In this document: piece by piece, positions 1-9,062 of the stretch
Numbering within the stretch: position 1 is the first letter of the stretch
How the letters are laid out: the number at the start of each line of letters is the position of its first letter
Origin: Cytophagaceae bacterium ABcell3
GTDB taxonomy: Bacteria; Bacteroidota; Bacteroidia; Cytophagales; Cytophagaceae
NCBI GenBank assembly: GCA_030913385.1
Contig: CP133159.1
Coordinates: 4,691,001-4,755,000 of the forward strand
Length of the DNA stretch: 64,000 nucleotides
Direction: 5' to 3'
Program-made: the position numbers and the translations under genes
The notes under the pieces: model-generated
Told to the model about the DNA's origin: nothing
Databases searched by the model: none
Seen by the model: the letters and a program-made list of their open reading frames with translations, nothing else

Positions 1-348
1 GATAAAAAGCCTATTCAGGTAGTCGATGACCAGTTCCGCTCTCCTACCTTAGCAGAAGACCTGGCTATGGGATGCTATTTGCTCATGGAAAATGGCGCTA
101 CAGGTATTTACAATATTTCCGGGAAAGAGGTTCTCACTCCATACCAGATGGCGATTAAAACTGCGGAGTTCTTTAATTTGGACAAAAGCTTAATTACCAA
201 AACTGATTCGACAAAATTCAAACAAAGAGCACCGAGACCTTTGAAAACAGGTTTCTTGATTGACAAAGCGATCAACAAACTTGGGTATGATCCAAACTCT
301 TTTGAAGAAGGCATTAAGCTGATATCGGAGCAGATGGCTAACCGGTAA
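1..348 (+). CDS. dTDP-4-dehydrorhamnose reductase-like SDR protein (3' part)
   Basis: The frame is open from base 1 to the TAA at 346-348, so the 5' part lies outside the window. The visible 115 residues contain DDQFRSPTLAEDLA, matching the DDQxGSPT segment of RmlD-type sugar-nucleotide reductases, followed by a GIYNISG strand and the small C-terminal substrate domain. Family members reduce dTDP-4-keto-sugars or related substrates with NAD(P)H in the cytoplasm. The exact substrate cannot be told from this piece. It is on the plus strand, opposite to the toxin array, and looks like ordinary chromosomal background outside it. Confidence 0.8.
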   Translation, partial: DKKPIQVVDDQFRSPTLAEDLAMGCYLLMENGATGIYNISGKEVLTPYQMAIKTAEFFNLDKSLITKTDSTKFKQRAPRPLKTGFLIDKAINKLGYDPNSFEEGIKLISEQMANR

Positions 349-1030
349 AACCAAAAACTAAGTCGCAAGTGTGCAAGGTATGCACGACCTTACAAAAGAC
401 GATGTATTAAATACTTCGAACATGAGGTCAAAAATTGTACACTTGTGACTAGCCATAAGAAAGAACCTGTCAAAATTCCCGAAAACTATTGATTACACAG
501 CAGCCTATCGTTTGCGCTGGAAGTTTTTGCTGCAAACTTCTTATAACGACCCTCAGCACACCCCTAAATTTCAACTTAATTCCCGCAAAACATCAACAAA
601 AACCCAAGAACAGGGTTAAATAAAAACCACAATAAGAGTTTTTCGACACAAAAACACCAAAACTGCATTAAAAATCAGACTGTTTTTCAGAAAACAAGAA
701 TATATAAAAACCTTGTAATTACTTATAATACAGAATAAAAGACGCAAAAAAGGTTGAAAATATTCGATATTCTAAAAAAAATATGCCATTTTTGCAGAGA
801 AGTTCGAAAGGAGCTTTTTGTCAAATGAATAAATGGCAAGAATGTATATTTCTCAAGGACAAGGCCGGAAAATGGCATAGTATTTGAGTATTAATATACA
901 GGTTCAACAAATGAAATTTCCGAAGTTCTGCGAAATCAGAATTGGATAAAAAGTCTTATTGATCAATTATATTCAGGGTTTTAGGTTCCTGTTTAGTTGG
1001 TAAATAGGTTAATAAAATGGTTAATGGGCT
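349..1030. other. Intergenic stretch without a recognised gene
   Basis: About 680 AT-rich bases with no convincing reading frame on either strand. It ends in a clear plus-strand terminator, far from the preceding stop codon, so a small untranslated transcript between about 780 and 1058 is possible. I see no RNA family I can name. Confidence 0.4.
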
Positions 1031-1057
1031 CTCCGTCTGGTAAACGGAGGGTTTTTT
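1031..1057 (+). terminator. Rho-independent terminator
   Basis: CTCCGT at 1031-1036 pairs with ACGGAG at 1044-1049 over a 7-base loop, followed by G and a run of six T. It would stop plus-strand transcription. The nearest upstream plus-strand gene ends about 680 bases earlier. Confidence 0.7.
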
Positions 1058-1125
1058 ATTTTCCCTCCTTTAAAAAAGATTCCCATCTGGTAATCTTCAA
1101 AAATCCATCAAATAAGAGTTATCAG

Positions 1126-1776
1126 CTATACTAATAAATGCTTTTTAACATCTTCTAAAAAAATTGTATATTCATTTAAAACATCACTGAGTTTCACACT
1201 ATAAAATTTAGGTTCATTTTTGGTGTTATTATAGATTAGTGATAATGCAAAGACTACAGGAAATTCCGATCCACGATGTAAATGAGTTTCAGAGTTGATG
1301 AACGAATGTTTATATGCATTCGAAATCTCATTTAATAAGTTTAATAACTTGAAATGACGTTTGCGCAACTCTGGCAAAAAATGTTCATATTTAATAAAAT
1401 TTCCTATCGATTCAATTTTAATTCTACCTGGATAAGTTTGATTTTTTTTATGATAATCTAATATGTAAAGCATAGAAATTAATTCGTCACCGGTTCTCCT
1501 AAGCCAATAAATAATCTGCTCAGTCAAGAATTTTTGTTTGTAATATTTATGAGTCAATTTGATGGCAACATTAACGTCGTAATCTTCACGATTATTTATA
1601 ATTTCAAAATCTTCATAAAGCGTAATTATCAAATCATTTACGTTATCAAATCTTTGTTGTATTTCTTCCCAACTCAAGATTAAGTTTCCATAAGGAGTAT
1701 TGCTTGGCAGATTCGGTATGTCATTATCATTTAAAAAAGCATAATGTTTTTTCAAAACTTCAATAATTGGATACAT
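1126..1776 (-). CDS. Hypothetical protein, 216 aa
   Basis: Not recognised. The protein is mostly helical by eye, has no signal peptide and no membrane segment, and is probably cytoplasmic. The segment ISNAYKHSFINSE resembles the RxxxxH-like helices of HEPN-type folds only loosely, so no function is assigned. It lies upstream of a palindrome-rich stretch and has no partner gene within 600 bases. It may be unrelated to the toxin array. Confidence 0.5.
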   Translation of the reverse strand: MYPIIEVLKKHYAFLNDNDIPNLPSNTPYGNLILSWEEIQQRFDNVNDLIITLYEDFEIINNREDYDVNVAIKLTHKYYKQKFLTEQIIYWLRRTGDELISMLYILDYHKKNQTYPGRIKIESIGNFIKYEHFLPELRKRHFKLLNLLNEISNAYKHSFINSETHLHRGSEFPVVFALSLIYNNTKNEPKFYSVKLSDVLNEYTIFLEDVKKHLLV

Positions 1777-1857
1777 GGATTTAACGGTTTTATACGAAAT
1801 CTTGGACGCATTACAGCTAATAGTAGACGGCCGTGAGAGTATCTCCCACGGTGCACC

Positions 1858-1912
1858 CCTGCCTTTGCCGGCAGGCAGGTCTCACACCACTGTATCCCGA
1901 TAGCTATCGGGA
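1858..1912. repeat. Pair of interspersed palindromes
   Basis: Two GC-rich inverted repeats sit close together in AT-rich DNA. One is an imperfect palindrome at 1858-1879 (CCTGCC...GGCAGG). The other is a perfect 18-bp palindrome at 1895-1912 (TCCCGATAGCTATCGGGA). Such short palindromes are widespread between genes in Bacteroidota genomes. The surroundings (1780-1940) may belong to the same repeat unit. Confidence 0.55.
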
Positions 1913-2192
1913 GATCTCGTATACAGCGGTTCGTCAAGTAATATAGAAACTTTTTCGTAATATTCCTGCAAAGATTCGTACCCTTTCCTCTTTAACCTTT
2001 CCAATGTAATAGTCGTGACCATAATCGGACTTTGAGCAATTGCCCAGCCTCCCATATAGGACTTACTCCATAGGTACGCCCTTTTATGGGTGCATGCTTA
2101 ACCGTGTCAGATTTACCCTTCTTCTTTGGGGTCTTTTCTAATCATGCCAGATACATTATCTTATACGGCTTCTAAGCCAACTATCAAGATAA

Positions 2193-2333
2193 ATAAAGGA
2201 CTTTGATAAAGCAACGGCGCTAAAACTTTTAAGACATATTGATCCAGAACAGGGAATAGTTAGAGGTAGTATCGGTCAATCAGTCGAGGCTATATTGTCC
2301 AGTATAGATAATATTGAAACATATTTAATTTGA
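2193..2333 (+). pseudogene. Short coding remnant without a start codon
   Basis: Between an in-frame stop at 2190 and a TGA at 2331-2333 there is a protein-like stretch containing ALKLLRHIDPEQGIVRGSIG. It has no start codon and the parent gene is not recognised. The rest of 1941-2449 holds no other convincing gene. Confidence 0.25.
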
Positions 2334-2449
2334 TGGTATCGATAATAGTTTGTCAATAAGTCAGAATCTCTAATTTCATTACAATTAAAGGGAGTGCTAT
2401 TACAAGCTAATAACAAAGGTATTTCTAAGGTCCAGAGAAATATTTAATT

Positions 2450-2794
2450 TCATCTTATTCTTATTGAAAATTCCTTTGTAAGTTCTCTAATGACTGTTTT
2501 ACTTGCAGTTTCCATATTTATAAATCTTTTCTCGCCATTATTCATTGTTATCTCAAAAGTCTTTTCTTTCCCAGATACAGGGTTTCCATATGCTTCAAAA
2601 AAGGTCATCGGTAAAAAATTAATTGTAGATTTAACCCAATTCACCTTAGTATCCTGATAGTTAATTGCTTTAATATCATCATAGCAAAATTTCACCTCTT
2701 TATTAGAATCTATTAAAGCATTATTTCTAATAACACAAAAAAAGGTGTCAAAAAAGATTAATTTTCGGTTTTTATCTAATGCGTATTCCGACAT
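2450..2794 (-). CDS. Hypothetical protein, 114 aa
   Basis: Not recognised. It is a small beta-rich protein (EKTFEITMNNGEKRFINME) that could resemble a PH-like or immunity-type domain, but no family is claimed. A deletion derivative of an IS3 element starts 5 bases upstream of its ATG, so any native promoter or upstream gene has been cut off. Small size and position at the far end of the array fit an orphan immunity gene, but this is inference only. Confidence 0.45.
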   Translation of the reverse strand: MSEYALDKNRKLIFFDTFFCVIRNNALIDSNKEVKFCYDDIKAINYQDTKVNWVKSTINFLPMTFFEAYGNPVSGKEKTFEITMNNGEKRFINMETASKTVIRELTKEFSIRIR

Positions 2795-2799
2795 AACAG

Positions 2800-2933
2800 T
2801 ATAATACTACCCATCCATAGGACCACTACACTTCATTTCTAAATATTTTTTTCTTCTTTTTCCTTTCATATTTCACTAATTTAACCATTATAAATCAATT
2901 AAAGTAGTGGTATGAAAATTGGGGAGTATTATA
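2800..2933 (-). mobile_element. MITE-like internal deletion derivative of the IS3-family element
   Basis: This 134-bp block carries both ends of the complete IS3 element at 39967-41338, in reverse orientation. TATAATACTACCC at one edge and GGGGAGTATTATA at the other match the two IS ends. The internal sequence runs from the IS left end through the first codons of OrfA (ATGAAAGGAAAAAGAAG) straight into the right end, with about 1.24 kb missing. No 3-bp target duplication is evident. It has no coding capacity and would need a transposase in trans. Confidence 0.8.
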
Positions 2934-3089
2934 CTAAAAGTAATGCCCGAAAAATATAACACAAACTATAAGCTTACAATGTTTTAGGTCAAAGATACGC
3001 TAGCGCTAATCTTCGACCAGGTGGAGCACGACCAGGAAAGGGTAATTTTTACCAGCCAAAGAGGAGAGCAGTCTACTCATTGGTCAGCT

Positions 3090-3356
3090 TTAAATCAGTT
3101 TTCCAGCAAGCCCAACCAATACATCTATTCCTTTGCTTATATTTCTAATAGCATTAGCCTTGTTAGCATTTGACTTAGTTGCATCTTTTACTTCCTTTAA
3201 AACATTAGCAAGATCTTGCTTACTAATTCCAGTCTCATTAATAATGTCTTCAATTTCTTGATCATTAAGTCTTGTCAAACTGGACATTTGGCTTTTAAAA
3301 TAATCATCTGTCGATTGACCAGCTTGATTGGCGATTTCGTTCCAATTCATAGGCAT
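3090..3356 (-). CDS. Hypothetical protein, 88 aa
   Basis: Not recognised. Small, helical, acidic-basic mixed protein ending in a hydrophobic helix (GIDVLVGLAGKLI), with no signal peptide. It follows the lipoprotein gene at 3361 by 4 bases on the same strand, so the two are probably co-transcribed. The 290 bases downstream hold the IS3-derived MITE and no gene. Confidence 0.45.
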   Translation of the reverse strand: MPMNWNEIANQAGQSTDDYFKSQMSSLTRLNDQEIEDIINETGISKQDLANVLKEVKDATKSNANKANAIRNISKGIDVLVGLAGKLI

Positions 3357-3360
3357 TGTA

Positions 3361-3957
3361 TTAATTGTTTAATAGTGAGTTGATAGAGTTATTTAGTTCG
3401 TTAATATTTCCAGTTATGTCTCCTGATCTAATTATAAACTCGTCAAGTTCAGTTTCAATTTGGTTTAAATCAAACCTACTCAGCGTGAGATTTTTGGCAT
3501 GTTGAAATGCTTTTTGGCGCTCTTCATTTACTTTTATATTTGACTCTATCAAGTTCCTTAATTCCGTTGAGGCTTCCTTAAATAATTTGTAGTCGGAATT
3601 TAGTTTTTCAATTAGCTTAATACGTTGACTTTCTAGGGCACTTTGCATCATATCTCTTCTAGAGCTAATTACAGGAACGACACTTTGTATCATGTTGGGA
3701 AATTCTTCTTCATAATTAACACCATTAGGTATCCGTGTTTTGAACTCTTTCAGATATTTAGGAGTGTATTCATTTTTTATAAAATTATCGACTTTTTCTC
3801 GCTTGTCATTAAACATTTTGTTCAGTAGACTTAGATTGAGCTCATGCATTCGTTCTCCTTCACTGATTATGGCATCTGTCAAGGTCAACGTTTGAATTGG
3901 TAATTTTGCACACGATGCAAATACTACCAAAATAAATAAATAAATGGTCTTTTTCAC
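3361..3957 (-). CDS. Putative lipoprotein, coiled-coil, 198 aa
   Basis: The N-terminus MKKTIYLFILVVFASCAKL has a hydrophobic core and a lipobox with Cys16 (FASC), so export and lipid anchoring are expected. The remainder is helical with heptad-like stretches around residues 100-190, suggesting a coiled coil. The family is not recognised. It is followed after 4 bases by the 88-aa gene. Lipoproteins recur as partners of toxin tips in this window, so a relation to the array is possible but unsupported. Confidence 0.5.
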   Translation of the reverse strand: MKKTIYLFILVVFASCAKLPIQTLTLTDAIISEGERMHELNLSLLNKMFNDKREKVDNFIKNEYTPKYLKEFKTRIPNGVNYEEEFPNMIQSVVPVISSRRDMMQSALESQRIKLIEKLNSDYKLFKEASTELRNLIESNIKVNEERQKAFQHAKNLTLSRFDLNQIETELDEFIIRSGDITGNINELNNSINSLLNN

Positions 3958-4159
3958 GTTTTATATGGGTTTAAAGTAAAACTTCTTTAAATGCTACACA
4001 ACAATTGTATATACAAAAATACAGGATACACGTACTTTATATTTTCATAATCTAAAAAAGCAGGTCGACGATTATCAATGATAAAATTATTTGCAAACCT
4101 TTAATACCATATATTAAATTATCTAAAAAATATTTAGTTTCAAAAGAGTTTATTCAATT

Positions 4160-5629
4160 CAATGTCGTTTAGTTAAGCTTTTCTTGTTGTATTGGTAAGA
4201 TATTTTTTTGTAAATTGTGAGGGTATATAGGGACTAATAAAAACCCTGACTATAGAGAAGAACTAACCAAACATATCAGCCATGAGATTAACTGTAAAGA
4301 GTTCATTAGCCGTGTTAAAGACGGCTGTGAAAGGGTATTCTCTAGACAAAGAAAGCTGGATATCAGGAAGTTAATTGTTTTTATCATGTCTTTTAAGTCA
4401 GCATTGCAACGTGATCTTGACAGATTTTACAAAGCAATGTCCAATAGCGATTTTAATATTCGCGAGGTTACTAAAAGCGCCCTTTCTCAGTCCAGATCCA
4501 AGCTAAATCCATGGGCATTTGTTAGGTTGAACGAAATAAGTGTGGATTTTTTCTACAAAAAGGCCTCCTATTACACATGGCATGGCATGCGTACTCTTGC
4601 TGTTGATGGCACCCGTCTTCAACTTCCAAATCATCCCACAGTAAAAGAAGAATTTGGGGAATATATGTTTGGGCCTAAAGCAAGCACTCCTCGCTCTATG
4701 GCAATGGGTTCTATGCTTTATGATGTACTTAATCACATAACTCTCGATGCAGAAATAGCACCTTATGCTTCAAGCGAAAGAGATTTGCTTGTACAGCACC
4801 TTAAAAAAGTTGAAAAGGGCGATTTGCTCCTTCTGGACAGGGGATATCCTTGTTTTTGGTTGTTTTTTCTGCTTAAAGCCAAGGGGGTAGAGTTTTGCAT
4901 AAGGCTTGAGAATGAATGGTGGAAAGAAGTTGAAAGTCTGATGGCCAGCCCTGAACAGGAACGCATAGTGAAGTTTCGGCTCCCTAAAAAAGACCATGGT
5001 AAACTGAGTGAATACCCGGAAATTATCAGTCAAGAAATAGACTGCAGGCTTATAAAAGTAAAGCTTGAAACAGGTGAGACAGAAATACTTTGTACTTCCC
5101 TGACAGATTTAAAAAAATACGATATTGAGGAGTTTAAGCGGCTTTATCATTATCGGTGGAATGAGGAAGAGTGCTATAAATTACTGAAAAGTCGTCTTGA
5201 TCTGGAATCTTTTTCTGGAAAAACGGCAAAGGCTGTACGTCAGGATTTTCATGCCAAAGTTTTCCTTTTAACACTATGTGCAGCATATTGCCATCCTATT
5301 GAAGCTAAAGTCCTGGCTGAATATGAGGAGGAGCAAAAGGAACAGGAACAAAAGGAAGAGGAACAGAAAGAAGAGAAAGGAAAAAAGAAGCGAAAATACC
5401 GGCAAAAACCTAATAAGACAAATGCTTTAGCAAACTTAATGGACATGCTTATCCCAATTTTCCTTAAAAGAAAATACCGAAAAGCCGTTAAAGCATTTGA
5501 TGATATTGTCTCCAGAACCAAAGAAGTTGTAAGGCCAGACAGAAAAGTAGATCGACCTAAAAAAATAAAAAAACCACACTCGATGAACTATAAAAAACTG
5601 TGACCATTATCACTAACTAAACGACATTG
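4160..5629 (+). mobile_element. IS4-family insertion sequence
   Basis: A perfect 16-bp inverted repeat bounds the element: CAATGTCGTTTAGTTA at 4160-4175 and its complement at 5614-5629. It is about 1.47 kb with one transposase gene. No target-site duplication is visible. The right end abuts a 53-base RHS-core relic that has no counterpart on the left side, so the element probably sits at a deletion or recombination junction. Confidence 0.85.
4386..5603 (+). CDS. IS4-family transposase, 405 aa
   Basis: DDE transposase of the IS4 family. The first catalytic Asp is in the segment TLAVDGTRLQLP (about residue 73), the second in DLLLLDRGYP (about residue 150), and the family signature Y-x2-R-x3-E-x6-K is seen in YHYRWNEEECYKLLK (about residue 257). 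A Lys/Glu-rich low-complexity stretch lies near residues 315-345. The frame is intact and the gene lies inside the 16-bp repeats, so the element may be active. Plus strand, opposite to the RHS modules. Confidence 0.9.
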   Translation: MSFKSALQRDLDRFYKAMSNSDFNIREVTKSALSQSRSKLNPWAFVRLNEISVDFFYKKASYYTWHGMRTLAVDGTRLQLPNHPTVKEEFGEYMFGPKASTPRSMAMGSMLYDVLNHITLDAEIAPYASSERDLLVQHLKKVEKGDLLLLDRGYPCFWLFFLLKAKGVEFCIRLENEWWKEVESLMASPEQERIVKFRLPKKDHGKLSEYPEIISQEIDCRLIKVKLETGETEILCTSLTDLKKYDIEEFKRLYHYRWNEEECYKLLKSRLDLESFSGKTAKAVRQDFHAKVFLLTLCAAYCHPIEAKVLAEYEEEQKEQEQKEEEQKEEKGKKKRKYRQKPNKTNALANLMDMLIPIFLKRKYRKAVKAFDDIVSRTKEVVRPDRKVDRPKKIKKPHSMNYKKL

Positions 5630-5630
5630 C

Positions 5631-5683
5631 ATCCCATAATAGTACAGTCCACTCTCCTCGTCTTTCTCCTTCCCACAGAACCT
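5631..5683 (-). pseudogene. RHS-core relic at the IS4 boundary
   Basis: These 53 bases match the RHS stretch around FCGKEKDEESGLYYYG in the other modules with several substitutions. It is the last trace of RHS core at the left end of the array, immediately downstream of the T18 partner gene and directly beside the IS4 right end. Confidence 0.6.
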
Positions 5684-5702
5684 AGGTTTTATGTATTTTA
5701 AT

Positions 5703-6524
5703 TTATTTCCTACACTCCTCTAATTCTTCACTAATATCCTTTGAGAAGTTATTTATTTCCAAATGCAAAAAATCCTGACAAGCTTTCTCTTTTTCCCCAA
5801 TTTCATTATACGCTAATCCTCTAATAAAAAATGCTTCTAAGTTTAAAGGGTCAATTTTTATAGAATGAGAACAATCTCCTATTGCTTTATGATATTCTCC
5901 TGAATAAAATAATGCTGCGCTTCTATCAACAAAATACTTAGACTGGTTAGAATCAAATTTTATTGCTTTTGTATAATCTTCAATTGCCTTTTTATATTCC
6001 TTTATCTCTTGGTAGGAAATAGCTCTTACGTAATAGGATTCTGCATCGGTAGAATCTAAATCTATATCATATGAAAGATATTTAATTGCTGAACTATAAT
6101 TACCTAATTTTGAGTAACACACTCCTAAACCAAAATTTACAACTTGATTGGTTGAATCAATTTTACGAGCAATAAGAAAAAGATTTCTAGCATCTTGGTA
6201 TTCTCCCAAACTGAAATAAGCATCACCCATATTAATATGGATAGGAGCATCATACTTCCCTAAGTTTAACGCTTTTTGCCAATCATTTATAGCTTGGTCA
6301 TAATCCCCAAGTTTATTATAGGAAAATCCTCGCATATCATAAACATCCGCATCGGTAGAATCTGCATTTACAGCTTTTGTAAAAGCTTCTACGGCCTCTT
6401 TCCATTTCTGAGAATTAACATACTTCATTCCCTGATCATAATACAGATCCTTCTGATGGCTTTGGCCAGAACAAGAGATAATCCAAAATATTGAAATGAA
6501 AATAAAACATCTTTGTATCATCAT
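5703..6524 (-). CDS. TPR-repeat lipoprotein, partner of tip T18
   Basis: 273 aa. The N-terminus MMIQRCFIFISIFWIISCSGQ is a lipoprotein signal with lipobox IISC. The mature part consists of about seven tetratricopeptide repeats in tandem (for example WKEAVEAFTKAVNADSTDAD and YDQAINDWQKALNL), which form a protein-binding superhelix. Its start codon overlaps the stop of T18, the spacing seen for immunity genes throughout this locus. A cell-envelope immunity protein binding the T18 toxin is the simplest reading. An ordinary TPR lipoprotein captured by the cassette is the alternative. Confidence 0.65.
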   Translation of the reverse strand: MMIQRCFIFISIFWIISCSGQSHQKDLYYDQGMKYVNSQKWKEAVEAFTKAVNADSTDADVYDMRGFSYNKLGDYDQAINDWQKALNLGKYDAPIHINMGDAYFSLGEYQDARNLFLIARKIDSTNQVVNFGLGVCYSKLGNYSSAIKYLSYDIDLDSTDAESYYVRAISYQEIKEYKKAIEDYTKAIKFDSNQSKYFVDRSAALFYSGEYHKAIGDCSHSIKIDPLNLEAFFIRGLAYNEIGEKEKACQDFLHLEINNFSKDISEELEECRK

Positions 6525-8974
6525 TACTTAAACTTAAATCCTGCTAATACACTTAAGGACTTACCCCTATGTGCGAATGCAGCAAAACCATGGGACATAT
6601 CTCCTAAACTCTTTATTTGACTTAGATCTGTGATCTCTCCTGACATTAATGAATTAAAGTCTGCTTCATTCATATATAGCATTGAAAAATCTTTCATTAA
6701 CTTTTCATTATTATTCTTGTAGTTTAAAGTGGCTTCATACCCTTGGGACAATGCTGCACTCAATAAAGCTTGATCGATGTTTGTAAATATTTCATCATTT
6801 ACAAATGAAAGCGGTAATAAGGTATATGGTTCTGCTTTGCCCAATACCACTTCAGCCATATTTACAAGTTCCATTATATTCCCAATCTCAGACAATCCTT
6901 TTGCAACAAGTTTTAAAGTTTTAGTCGTAGCAGTATTAGGCATGTGCCCAGTTGTTCTAAAATGTTTATTCCCTAACTCTCGTGGTGTTCCGTCTTTCTT
7001 TAATGTAGTTTGATAATTTTTACCGTTACTACTTCCAACAAGTCCTTCTTTGCGGAGATCCTTTTGAATAGTTTCAGCTTTCTTTTCTAAAAGTTGACTG
7101 CCTTTTTCAGTAGCAGCCTTAACTGTTTCATCTCTTAAAGCTTGCTCTGCAGAATTTAATTTAGGACTCTCTTTATTTTCATTAGAAGGTTTAATATCCT
7201 TAGGATTAAATTGAGGCTTTTCAACCCTTGTATTATCTGCTTGCGCTACATACTTGTCCGATACATTTGATACATCAATTTTCTTTGACCACCCAAATTC
7301 CTTTAATGTTTTTTCTGGTACTCCTTCTTCTCCTGTATAAGTATACTCTTCCCCTGATTCATGGGTATACGTTCCTTGTGCAATATTATCATTTCCGCTT
7401 CCACCTCCAGAAGGTTCATCTTCCATACCTGAAGGGTCAATTCTATTTATCGGATTATTACTTGCGTAATGGTAAGGAGTTTTATTAGGATGCTTACCAG
7501 TCATTTTATCAACACTTGTAAATCTGCACGTCCATGCAGAATACATCCTGGCTCCCATTGCATACAATCCACTTTCCTCGTCTTTTTCCTTCCCACAGAA
7601 CCTGTAGCGCTTTTTACCATAGCTCCCGAAGGAAGTCTCCCCAAAGGGCGTATACTCCTCCCTGTTTACCAACGTACCATTTGTATCTAATTGTATACTG
7701 CTGCTGCCCAGATGGTCTTCGAGGTTGTACTTAATAGCAGGGGTGATGTCACCCATGGCATCGCCAAGGCGTATGGTGGCTATGCGGCTCTGGTCGTCCA
7801 TGATGTGCAGGGTGTTCTGCTCTGTGGTACTGCCACCGTACTGCCCTATTATCCACTGGCCTATTTCCAAATCCGGTATCGCTGTACCCTGGTCATATAC
7901 ACCAATAGTCCACTGGCCTATCTCCAGGTTCGGGATGGCATAGGCAGCGGCACTGATGCTTTCCCTGGTATGCTCAAATATCCCGTCTATGTAGGTAGTG
8001 CTTTTATAAGAACCGTCCTGCTTTTGCACCAGCTTTTTTATGCGGTTGCCGCCACTGTCATACAGATAAAAGGCATTGAGACTTGGTTCTCCCTCACCTG
8101 CCTGTATGCGGAAGGACTTCAGCCGGTCTGCGTAGTCCCATGCAAAATGCCGGGACTCTCCTTCTCTTATGATATTGCCGTTTACATCATGTATAAAGCC
8201 ATAAGCCGTCTGCCCTATGGTAATGTCTTCTAATATATTCTTATTTTCTGTGTATGTAAAACTTCTTGTAAAGTTTCCGCCGGTGGCTATGTGCTGCAGT
8301 CCCTGAATGTTGCCCATCTTGTCATAGCTGTAATGTTGGGTATATCCGCGTGTCAGTGTGGGGTCATGGCTCCTGTACGTATCGTCCCAGGGCTCAGCAG
8401 CGGTGGTGGCTGTTTCCCTTCCGGTGGCGGAGAGTAGCCGGTACAGGGCATCGTATGTATAGTCTTTTTCCAGTATGTCCGTGCCGCCTACGCCGCTGCC
8501 GGGGGCACGGTTGATGATGGAGGTGATATTTCCCGAAAGGTCGTATTCATAAAAATTGTCCTGCCGCACGGTTCCGCTGGCGTAGTTATAGGCAAGGCCG
8601 TTTTTCTCATACCTTTCCGTACGCAGCCTTTTGAGGCGGAAGTTGTCCTCGTCATAGGCGTAGCGTGTCATCATGCCGTTGCCAAAAGCTATCAGGGTTC
8701 GCTGTCCGCGGGCATTGTAGGCAATGCGCTCCACGTAGACCTGCTCTTCTGAAGCTTCTGTATTCTTCAGCCCCACTTGCTCCAATGCGCCCGAGCGGTT
8801 ATATCTAGGAAGGAGTATTTTCCGTTCCTGCTCCACGTCTTCGGGAAATTGCATTTCGGTTACCCTGTTCAGGGCATCATATTTCATGCCTGTAACATAG
8901 GCAAAACTGTCCAGAACAGCTTCTGTGAGGCTTTCCCAGTCTGTACGGGGGGCATCTGTACCTGCGGAGACCAA
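6524..8974 (-). CDS. Orphan RHS module T18 with unrecognised C-terminal tip
   Basis: An 816-residue frame. The first roughly 480 residues repeat the RHS shell of the head gene, beginning at LVSAGTDAPRTDW, about 50 residues further upstream than most orphans. There is no SpvB or TcdB region and no clear ATG; a TTG at 8974 is the only in-frame start candidate nearby. The core differs from its neighbours at GLYAMGARMYSAW and ends in NRIDPSG. The tip (about residues 520-816) is not recognised; it contains LGNKHFRTTGHMPNTATTKT and helical segments. It is probably silent unless recombined into a head gene. Confidence 0.75.
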   Translation of the reverse strand: MVSAGTDAPRTDWESLTEAVLDSFAYVTGMKYDALNRVTEMQFPEDVEQERKILLPRYNRSGALEQVGLKNTEASEEQVYVERIAYNARGQRTLIAFGNGMMTRYAYDEDNFRLKRLRTERYEKNGLAYNYASGTVRQDNFYEYDLSGNITSIINRAPGSGVGGTDILEKDYTYDALYRLLSATGRETATTAAEPWDDTYRSHDPTLTRGYTQHYSYDKMGNIQGLQHIATGGNFTRSFTYTENKNILEDITIGQTAYGFIHDVNGNIIREGESRHFAWDYADRLKSFRIQAGEGEPSLNAFYLYDSGGNRIKKLVQKQDGSYKSTTYIDGIFEHTRESISAAAYAIPNLEIGQWTIGVYDQGTAIPDLEIGQWIIGQYGGSTTEQNTLHIMDDQSRIATIRLGDAMGDITPAIKYNLEDHLGSSSIQLDTNGTLVNREEYTPFGETSFGSYGKKRYRFCGKEKDEESGLYAMGARMYSAWTCRFTSVDKMTGKHPNKTPYHYASNNPINRIDPSGMEDEPSGGGSGNDNIAQGTYTHESGEEYTYTGEEGVPEKTLKEFGWSKKIDVSNVSDKYVAQADNTRVEKPQFNPKDIKPSNENKESPKLNSAEQALRDETVKAATEKGSQLLEKKAETIQKDLRKEGLVGSSNGKNYQTTLKKDGTPRELGNKHFRTTGHMPNTATTKTLKLVAKGLSEIGNIMELVNMAEVVLGKAEPYTLLPLSFVNDEIFTNIDQALLSAALSQGYEATLNYKNNNEKLMKDFSMLYMNEADFNSLMSGEITDLSQIKSLGDMSHGFAAFAHRGKSLSVLAGFKFK

Positions 8975-9012
8975 TGTTGCATCGAAGTTTATTTCTCAAA
9001 ATAATGACTTTG

Positions 9013-9062
9013 TCCATATATGGATATAAAAAGGATACTTCCCCGCCAGTGGATCTACACTC
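9013..9062 (-). pseudogene. RHS relic (VDPLAGKYPF segment)
   Basis: Encodes RLVSVDPLAGKYPFY, the end of the RHS core, fused to the last codons of the preceding immunity gene and then to a stop before the T18 module. The same junction recurs at 15988-16037, showing that both were copied together. Confidence 0.55.

Noticed and set aside
1780..2200. Possible group II intron remnant around the palindromes
   Set aside because: No reverse-transcriptase motif (YADD) and no recognisable domain V could be found. Described only as palindromic intergenic DNA.
4763..5033. Minus-strand frames within the IS4 transposase gene
   Set aside because: They are shadows of the transposase frame without protein-like features.
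4150..5640. Target-site duplication for the IS4 element
   Set aside because: The flanks next to the 16-bp repeats do not match each other over 8-12 bases, so no duplication is claimed.
7691..8233. Plus-strand frame of about 180 codons opposite the RHS core, repeated in most modules
   Set aside because: It recurs only because the RHS core recurs; it is antisense to a well-supported coding frame and its translation is low-complexity and Cys/Tyr-rich. Not reported as a gene.
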